Shown: piece after piece, positions 58,800-64,000 of the stretch
Numbering within the stretch: the stretch's first letter is position 1
Layout: each line of letters starts with the position of its first letter
NCBI RefSeq assembly: GCF_037977055.1
Contig: NZ_CP150274.1
Span: 4,216,001-4,280,000, forward strand
DNA length: 64,000 bases
Source of the DNA: Paenibacillus sp. FSL K6-1096
Lineage (GTDB): Bacteria; Bacillota; Bacilli; Paenibacillales; Paenibacillaceae
Direction: 5' to 3'
The notes under the pieces: generated by a model
The model's input: only the letters and a program-made list of their open reading frames with translations
The model's database searches: none
Told to the model about the DNA's origin: nothing
Made by a program: the position numbers and the translations under genes

Positions 58800-59096
58800 A
58801 TGATTATTATTCACGCATTGCTTCACGTTAACCCTGAGCGGGAGTCCGATTTCCTTGCAGCGGCGAAGCCGCTGGTCGCTGCAACACATGAGGAAGAGGG
58901 AAACATCTCCTACGAGCTGTACAAGAGCGCAACCGAAGGTAATGTATATATTATGGTTGAAGCCTGGCGCGACCAGGCTGCCGTAGGCGCCCATAATACA
59001 AGCCCGCACTTCACCGGCTTTGCCGCCAAAGCGGGAGAGTTCCTGACAGCACCACTGGATGTGAAGGTGTACACCGCTGAGGAGCTGAGCAAATAA
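58800..59096 (+). CDS. ABM-domain monooxygenase (YgiN-like)
   Basis: 98 residues, one antibiotic biosynthesis monooxygenase fold: IIIHALLHVNPERESDFLAAAKPLVAATHEEEGNISYELYKSATEGNVYIMVEAWRDQAAVGAHNTSPHF. Related small enzymes act on quinols. It ends the MarR operon, supporting a quinone-stress role. Confidence 0.87.
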   Translation: MIIIHALLHVNPERESDFLAAAKPLVAATHEEEGNISYELYKSATEGNVYIMVEAWRDQAAVGAHNTSPHFTGFAAKAGEFLTAPLDVKVYTAEELSK

Positions 59097-59125
59097 TATT
59101 ATTTGCAGGCAAGCGATCTATTCCG

Positions 59126-59166
59126 GGATGCCCGGCAGTCTTAAGGCTGCTGCGGCATCCTTTTTG
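59126..59166 (+). terminator. Terminator of the MarR operon
   Basis: GGATGCC (59126-59132) pairs with GGCATCC (59154-59160), with an inner GGCAG/CTGC stem, followed by TTTTT. Confidence 0.88.
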
Positions 59167-59240
59167 CTTACTCCGCCTGTTATTCCCGGTGCGCCGGATC
59201 ATGTATAATAGCGGTAGACAACAGATGAAGATGGGGCGAA

Positions 59241-59627
59241 ATGAAGATGCGTATACATATTCTTGGACAAGGTCCCCGGAAGGACGAAGTGAGCTTCAGC
59301 ACCGCTGAGTTCGGGCACGGGAGGGCAATCTGGTGCGGCTCTCCCGTTCAGCCGGGGGATGAGCGGGATGTGGAGCTGGAGGTGCCGGGCCTGCTTATGA
59401 GCTGGGTCGATATGGTGCCTGCGGCAGGCGGGACCGTTGGGCTGCGAAGCGAAGGGGATTCAGTTTTTCTTACCGGACTGCTTGAGAATATTGAGGAGGA
59501 TGGGACCGGAGCCTTGCGGATCGGCGGTGATCTGATCATGTTTGAATGCTTAGGTGAGCCTATGGTGCTAGGGGCGCTTGTGGAGATCAGAACCCGGGAA
59601 ATCAGACTGTATCCGGTGAATCTGTGA
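59241..59627 (+). CDS. Hypothetical protein
   Basis: 128 residues, predicted mostly beta: MRIHILGQGPRKDEVSFSTAEFGHGRAIWCGSPVQPGDERDVELEVPG. No domain recognised. GATGGGG lies a few bases before the ATG. Monocistronic. Function unknown. Confidence 0.65.
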   Translation: MKMRIHILGQGPRKDEVSFSTAEFGHGRAIWCGSPVQPGDERDVELEVPGLLMSWVDMVPAAGGTVGLRSEGDSVFLTGLLENIEEDGTGALRIGGDLIMFECLGEPMVLGALVEIRTREIRLYPVNL

Positions 59628-59739
59628 GGACGTCCGGTCCCGGGCAGGAGGAAGGAATTGCGCACCTGGCATAGCCACCTTCCGGCAAATGAGCTACACT
59701 ATTATAGATTGGCAAGTATAGATAAGGAGCAGAGGCTTG

Positions 59740-60066
59740 ATGAACAGCGATATTCAGCAATTCAAGACGGAATTCTTCAAGGCGCTGGCGCATCCGATGC
59801 GGATTCGGATTCTGGAGCTGCTCAGCGAAGGCGAGAAGAATGTGAACGAGCTGCAGTCGATCCTCGGCTCGGAGGGCTCTGCGGTATCCCAGCAGCTGGC
59901 CGTACTCCGGGCGAAGAATGTGGTCACCAGCGTTAAGGAAGGGACCACCGTGATTTATGCACTCCGCGATCCCCTGATTAAGGATCTTCTGGCGGTAGCC
60001 AGACAGATTTTTGACAACCATCTGGTAAGCACTATCTCTTTGCTTGAAGGCATCCGCAGCGAATAA
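59740..60066 (+). CDS. ArsR family regulator
   Basis: 108 residues. FKTEFFKALAHPMRIRILELLSEGEKNVNELQSILGSEGSAVSQQLAVLRAKNVVTSVKEGTTVIYALRD is the ArsR winged helix. It has no cysteine, so it lacks the classical arsenic/cadmium site. AAGGAG ten bases before ATG 59740 decides the start; a TTG three bases upstream is less likely. The SulP transporter gene follows after 106 bp, with a possible operator between. Confidence 0.88.
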   Translation: MNSDIQQFKTEFFKALAHPMRIRILELLSEGEKNVNELQSILGSEGSAVSQQLAVLRAKNVVTSVKEGTTVIYALRDPLIKDLLAVARQIFDNHLVSTISLLEGIRSE

Positions 60067-60127
60067 CCCCGGCCTCCGGGGGCGGATTACCCCGTTGACA
60101 AGAGCGGCGGGCAGGAGTAATGTGTGT

Positions 60128-60156
60128 CTTATATTCAAATAATCAGATATTTAGAG
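60128..60156 (+). promoter_or_regulatory. Possible ArsR-type operator before the SulP gene
   Basis: TCAAATA (60133-60139) and TATTTAGA (60145-60152) form an imperfect dyad similar to ArsR/SmtB operators, 20 bp before the transporter start. One base is out of register. Confidence 0.4.
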
Positions 60157-60172
60157 AAAAGAAGGTTAGAGC

Positions 60173-61951
60173 ATGACAGGCTGGGGCCGGTTCAAGGGCT
60201 ACAACATTGCTTCGCTGCGTAAGGATATCATTTCAGGGACAATCGTCGGCGTCATTGCCATCCCTTTGGGGATGGCATTTGCTATTGCTTCCGGGGTTAA
60301 GCCGGAATACGGAATTTATACCACCATTGTGGCCGGTATTCTGATCTCTTTGTTCGGCGGCTCAAGATTTCAGATTGGCGGACCGACCGGGGCATTTATT
60401 CCGATTCTGTTCGCCATCGCCATGCAGTACGGGTATGAGAACCTGCTGATTGCCGGCATGATGGCCGGAGTCATCCTCGTGCTGATGGGGGCGCTGCGGC
60501 TGGGGGTACTCATCCGGTTCATCCCGAAGCCGGTGACCATCGGTTTTACGGCAGGGATTGCCGTGATTATTTTTACCGGACAGATTGCCAATTTCCTGGG
60601 CCTGCGCGATATGCAGCGGCATGAGAGCTTCGTGGATAATATGAAGGAGATCGGAGCGCATCTGTCCACAGTCAATCTGTACAGTATTCTGACAGCAGCG
60701 GTATGTCTGGGGGTTGTGGTTCTGGGGATGCGGTTTGCCCCGAAGGTGCCGGGTTCGCTGATCGGGCTGCTGTGTGCGACCGTTATCGCAGCCCTGTTCT
60801 TCAGCGGCAAGGTCACGACCATCGGCTCGGCCTACGGAGATATTCCGAATACTCTTCCGAGCTTTCACTTTCCGGTGATTACCTGGGACAAAATCAAGCT
60901 GCTCATCCGCCCTGCATTCATTATAGCGATGCTGGGCGCGATTGAGTCGCTGCTGTCCGCCGTTGTGGCCGACGGGATGTCAGGCACCCGCCATGACAGC
61001 AACCGGGAGCTGATCGGCCAGGGGGTCGCCAATATCGCCGCTCCGCTGTTCGGCGGCATTCCGGCAACCGGTGCGATTGCCAGAACCGCGACCAATATCC
61101 GCAGCGGCGCAGCTTCTCCGCTCTCCGGCGTGATACACGGTGTAGTCGTGTTCCTGATTCTGCTGCTGTTCGCTCCGTATGCCTCCAGCATTCCGCTGGC
61201 GGCCATGGCCCCCATCCTGATGGTCGTGGCCTGGAATATGAGTGAGCGCAAGGAATTCCTGCACCTGCTGAAGCTGAAGACCGGGGATTCCCTGGTGCTG
61301 GTCATCACCTTCCTGCTGACCGTATTTGCGGACCTGACGGTAGCGGTTGAGGTGGGGCTGGTTCTGGCCGTCGTCCTCTTTGTGAAGCGGATGGGAGAGG
61401 TGCATAGTGTCGCTAAGGTGCTGCCAGACCCTGCTTCGGTCAAGGTGGCGGCGCATATGGTAACGGAGAGCCATGATTGTCCGCAGATCGGCATCTACAA
61501 TGTGGAGGGTCCGCTGTTCTTCGGTGCAGCCTACCGCTTCGATCATACGATGCCGGAGCTGGGCCCGGACCAGCCGAAGCTGATCCTGCTGCGTATGGGC
61601 AAGGTGCCGCTGATGGATACCACAGGCGAGGCTAATCTGGCCGCGCTGGTCAAGGAGCTTGACGGGATTGGCGGAAAGCTGCTGATCTCGGGCATTCAGA
61701 GCCAGCCGCTGGAGCTGCTGAAGAGAACCGGGCTGTACGACCGGATCGGCGCAGCACAGTTCTATGACCATACCGGCGAGGCGATCAATGATGCGCTAGG
61801 CAATGTAAATCCGCACCGGTGCCGGGGCTGCGCACATATGGCCTTCAGGGAATGCAGCGCGCTCTGCAGCCCGGAAGAATCCGTATCCCGCAGCGGAACC
61901 TTCAAAGGACACACACCGGCTGTCGCCAGGAAACTGAGCGAAGGGGTATAA
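60173..61951 (+). CDS. SulP/SLC26 family anion transporter with Cys-rich tail
   Basis: 592 residues. About 12-14 membrane segments with SulP landmarks such as GVIAIPLGMAFAIASGVKPEYGIYTTIVAGI and GGIPATGAIARTATNIRSGA, then a STAS domain (about 425-540). After the STAS domain comes an unusual tail CRGCAHMAFRECSALC (about 549-564), with four Cys and one His that could bind a metal or form disulfides. Transported anion may be sulfate, bicarbonate or other. Control by the upstream ArsR protein is inferred from position. Confidence 0.9.
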   Translation: MTGWGRFKGYNIASLRKDIISGTIVGVIAIPLGMAFAIASGVKPEYGIYTTIVAGILISLFGGSRFQIGGPTGAFIPILFAIAMQYGYENLLIAGMMAGVILVLMGALRLGVLIRFIPKPVTIGFTAGIAVIIFTGQIANFLGLRDMQRHESFVDNMKEIGAHLSTVNLYSILTAAVCLGVVVLGMRFAPKVPGSLIGLLCATVIAALFFSGKVTTIGSAYGDIPNTLPSFHFPVITWDKIKLLIRPAFIIAMLGAIESLLSAVVADGMSGTRHDSNRELIGQGVANIAAPLFGGIPATGAIARTATNIRSGAASPLSGVIHGVVVFLILLLFAPYASSIPLAAMAPILMVVAWNMSERKEFLHLLKLKTGDSLVLVITFLLTVFADLTVAVEVGLVLAVVLFVKRMGEVHSVAKVLPDPASVKVAAHMVTESHDCPQIGIYNVEGPLFFGAAYRFDHTMPELGPDQPKLILLRMGKVPLMDTTGEANLAALVKELDGIGGKLLISGIQSQPLELLKRTGLYDRIGAAQFYDHTGEAINDALGNVNPHRCRGCAHMAFRECSALCSPEESVSRSGTFKGHTPAVARKLSEGV

Positions 61952-62007
61952 GGCAACCGCTGGAAGCCAGTCCCAAGGCAGTTGCAGCTACTGTAAATCA
62001 CACACAG

Positions 62008-62042
62008 GCAGCGTTTCCCTTTATGGGCGGCGCTGCTTTTTT
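62008..62042 (+). terminator. Terminator of the SulP gene
   Basis: GCAGCG (62008-62013) pairs with CGCTGC (62031-62036), followed by six T residues. Confidence 0.8.
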
Positions 62043-62063
62043 AATTTTGGGGCAAGGGTGCAT

Positions 62064-62255
62064 AGGGAAATCCTGCAACAATTGCAACAATGCTGCCCAG
62101 GCAGAAGCGCTCTGCGATGGAATCCTGCACAAAATGCAACAAATCCAGTGCTAAACTTCCTCTAATTACAGAAAATTCTGCAAATGATGCAACATTTCTC
62201 CACAGCCAGTAACATTTATAAATGAATTCTGCAAATGTGCAACAATGTTCTCCAT
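62064..62255 (+). repeat. Degenerate tandem repeat with a period of about 52 bp
   Basis: The word (T/C)CTGCA followed by AATGATGCAACA-like sequence starts at 62072, 62124, 62177 and 62228, spacing 52, 53 and 51 bp. Units are diverged. It abuts array C, whose period is 51 bp. Confidence 0.7.
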
Positions 62256-62336
62256 AACAAGCGGCTGGTGAGAGGGACTTTCAAGATTGACCACAGTTAA
62301 GCAGAGCGCAGCAATGATAGGGGAGAACACTTCAAG

Positions 62337-62525
62337 AGTGTATGCGAAAAACCGACTACATTCGACGTAGCGGGGGCGCGTGGGCGAAATGTAATCGAAA
62401 AACCGACCACATTCGACGTAGCGGGGGCGCGTGGGCGAAATGTAATCGAAAAACCGACTACATTCGGCGTGGCGGAGGCGTCGTAGGCGAAATGTAATCG
62501 AAAAACCGATCACATTGGGCAGCAG
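62337..62525 (+). repeat. 51-bp tandem array, locus C
   Basis: Units start (at ATGT) at 62389, 62440 and 62492, with a variant first unit at 62338 (GTATGCG). The core is the same hairpin as in loci A and B; the linker (CGACGTAGCGGGGGCGCGTGGG) is particular to this locus. No gene is supported in 61952-62678. Confidence 0.92.
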
Positions 62526-62678
62526 CGGAGGGCATACGCGCCAGCACTAATGCCCTTAAGTCCGCCGTCTGCCCCCGGAAGCAGGCGGATGAGTTAACCG
62601 CCCGACATTGGACTATCCCGGCCCTTATTTGTACAATCAAATAAATGGACTATACCAAGGTAAGGGGCGTAACACGTT

Positions 62679-63374
62679 ATGAAGGAACTGAATTATGCTA
62701 GGGTCTTTATACTTTTGGCGGCAATGACGGCGGCTACACTGGGGGTGTACGGGGTGGTATCGCTGCGGACGGATACATTCTATGCCTTCCTGCTCTGGAA
62801 CCTGTTCCTGGCCTGGGTGCCGTTCTTCTTCTCCATGGCGGCGCATGAGCTGGATAAGCGCAGGATTGGCGGTCTGCTGATACTGCCGCTGGGGATCGCC
62901 TGGCTGCTGTTCTTTCCGAATGCGCCTTACATTATGACCGATCTGGTGCATCTCACGGTCCGCAAGAGCCTGTACATCCTGGATGGAACCATCCAGAGCC
63001 GGTACTGGTATGACCTGGTGACCCTGCTTCTGTTCACCTGGAGCGGCTGGCTGACCGGCTTCTTCTCCTTATACCAGTTCCAGCACGTCATCTACCGCAA
63101 AAGCAATATGCTGCTCTCCTGGCTCTTCGTGCTGTTCGCCTGTGTCATGGGCGGCTACGGGGTGCTGCTGGGCAGAGTCTACCGGCTGAACAGCTGGGAT
63201 GTGCTGACAGACCGCCATCAGCTGTACCGGCTGGTCGTGGAGAGCCTGAACCGGCAGTCGGTGTTCTTCAGCCTGTTCGTTGCCTCTGTGCTGCTGGTGA
63301 TCTATGCCACGATGTATTGTCTGCTGAACGTGCTGGGTGGAGATAACCGCAGGACTTATTCCGGCGGCAGATAA
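62679..63374 (+). CDS. DUF1361 membrane protein
   Basis: 231 residues, about seven hydrophobic segments. LLWNLFLAWVPFFFSMAAHEL, LLFFPNAPYIMTDLVHL and the later SWDVLTDRHQLYR are the DUF1361 signature. Function unknown. Its end overlaps the convergent alkyltransferase-like gene by 19 bp. Confidence 0.88.
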   Translation: MKELNYARVFILLAAMTAATLGVYGVVSLRTDTFYAFLLWNLFLAWVPFFFSMAAHELDKRRIGGLLILPLGIAWLLFFPNAPYIMTDLVHLTVRKSLYILDGTIQSRYWYDLVTLLLFTWSGWLTGFFSLYQFQHVIYRKSNMLLSWLFVLFACVMGGYGVLLGRVYRLNSWDVLTDRHQLYRLVVESLNRQSVFFSLFVASVLLVIYATMYCLLNVLGGDNRRTYSGGR

Positions 63375-63724
63375 TCCTCATCCTCCGGGCCGGCCGCAAA
63401 TACCTCTTCTAGCTCAGGTCCGGGAACATACTGGTATCGCTCCAGGTCAACCGTGCCCCGCTCGCCGAACACAATGCCCTCACCCTCCAGGTAGAGCCGC
63501 TGAAGCGAGGCGGATTCATCCTCGGTAAGCGAGATTCTGCCTTGGGCATTGATGACCCTGTGCCACGGCAGCTTATACTTGCGGCTCATCGAGTGCAGGA
63601 TGCGTACAACCTGCCGTGCCGCCCTGGGGCTGCCGGCTGCCCGGGCAATCCCGCCGTAGGTCATGACAGCCCCTTCGGGGATAGATTGAATTATGCGGAT
63701 TACTCGTTCTGTGAATGGTGTCAT
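63356..63724 (-). CDS. Alkyltransferase-like protein (Atl)
   Basis: 122 residues, the DNA-binding domain of the MGMT family. The active motif reads PWHRVI (Trp54) instead of PCHRV, so it cannot accept alkyl groups; AAGSPRAARQVVRIL includes the Arg finger and helix. Atl proteins bind O6-alkylguanine and hand it to nucleotide excision repair. The C-terminal 20 residues are an acidic extension. The gene overlaps the DUF1361 gene tail to tail. Confidence 0.9.
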   Translation of the reverse strand: MTPFTERVIRIIQSIPEGAVMTYGGIARAAGSPRAARQVVRILHSMSRKYKLPWHRVINAQGRISLTEDESASLQRLYLEGEGIVFGERGTVDLERYQYVPGPELEEVFAAGPEDEDYLPPE

Positions 63725-63795
63725 AATAGCTGCTCCTTTACCGGTAAGCGGACTGCTCTACAGAATCTAGCTCTAATAACCATACCATATTGTTG

Positions 63796-63822
63796 CCCCG
63801 CAGGCAGTCCCTGCGGGGTTAT
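63796..63822. terminator. Hairpin upstream of the atl gene
   Basis: CCCCGCAGG (63796-63804) pairs with CCTGCGGGG (63810-63818), followed by TTATTT. It lies between the divergent atl gene and the partial gene at the right edge. Confidence 0.6.
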
Positions 63823-63927
63823 TTGCCGTTCCCGGGCGGGGAAGCCTGTATTCCTCGCGAATAGGAGTCAGAGAGGCGGGGGATAATCAGAGCAATAGAC
63901 CATAGACCTGTGACAGGAGTGATGGCC

Positions 63928-64000
63928 GTGAGGAGCAAGGGTACCGCATTGAACAGCAAAGCTGCCGGTGAAAGAGCAGCAGAGCACCGCCCGCTAAGCG
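63928..64000 (+). CDS. Start of an unidentified gene (continues beyond window)
   Basis: AGGAG (63915-63919) lies eight bases before GTG 63928, and the frame stays open to the window edge (RSKGTALNSKAAGERAAEHRPLS). Only 24 codons are visible, so no product can be named. A nearby ATG at 63922 in the same frame is too close to the site. Confidence 0.45.
   Translation, partial: MRSKGTALNSKAAGERAAEHRPLS

Noticed and set aside
1..64000. rRNA, tRNA, complete IS elements or prophage
   Set aside because: No conserved rRNA or tRNA segments, no DDE transposase and no phage structural genes were recognised on either strand.

Overview
The window looks like a chromosomal segment of a Paenibacillus-type member of the Bacillota. 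The evidence is the strong AGGAGG-type ribosome binding sites with frequent GTG and TTG starts, the fairly GC-rich coding sequence with AT-rich promoters, and marker families of low-GC Gram-positives: a bacillithiol-system YtxJ protein, a LipL-type octanoyl transferase, the ctaCDEFG order, CsbD, a small alarmone synthetase and a c-di-AMP riboswitch. No rRNA, tRNA, phage structural genes or cas genes were seen.

Layout. 1-8.5 kb holds quinone and electron-transfer genes: the end of a U32 peptidase, a class III aminotransferase, a UbiA-family prenyltransferase, a polyprenyl diphosphate synthase with a short HepS-like partner, a membrane-anchored NDH-2 and a lipoprotein with two FMN-binding domains. 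This matches part of the flavin-based extracellular electron transfer locus described in Listeria (DmkA, DmkB, Ndh2, PplA). Two Fnr-like palindromes lie upstream of the lipoprotein gene. 9-27.8 kb is mostly ordinary metabolism and housekeeping: CsbD, an orphan histidine kinase, MFS, RidA, TspO-like, GH31, a SNF2 helicase with partner, alarmone synthetase, TrmB regulator and lipid kinase. 28-33.6 kb is a complete caa3 oxidase operon ctaC-D-E-F-G plus a DUF420 gene, behind a strong promoter.

34-49.7 kb is the accessory part. A two-gene HTH plus TumE-like module sits between two exact 44-bp copies of a terminator. A chemosensory operon (cheW-cheA-mcp) is followed by a tyrosine recombinase gene flanked by two inverted, dif-like 28-bp sites (11-6-11 architecture), apparently a self-contained invertible segment between the chemosensory operon and a GntR-controlled double ABC transporter operon. 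An AT-rich patch follows with a metalloprotease gene carrying an in-frame stop in its signal peptide and a lipoprotein. A c-di-AMP riboswitch then precedes a degenerate sigma-like gene.

50-64 kb returns to ordinary genes: MerR-SDR, bacillithiol redox proteins, CHAD, lipL, nitrilase, a MarR-nitroreductase-monooxygenase stress operon, ArsR-SulP, DUF1361 and an alkyltransferase-like protein.

Several intergenic regions carry repeats. The most striking is one family of tandem arrays with a 51-bp period at 25.4, 33.7 and 62.4 kb. They share a hairpin-forming core but have locus-specific linkers and a conserved variant first unit. A second dispersed element occurs at 3.2-3.9 and 17.1-17.3 kb.
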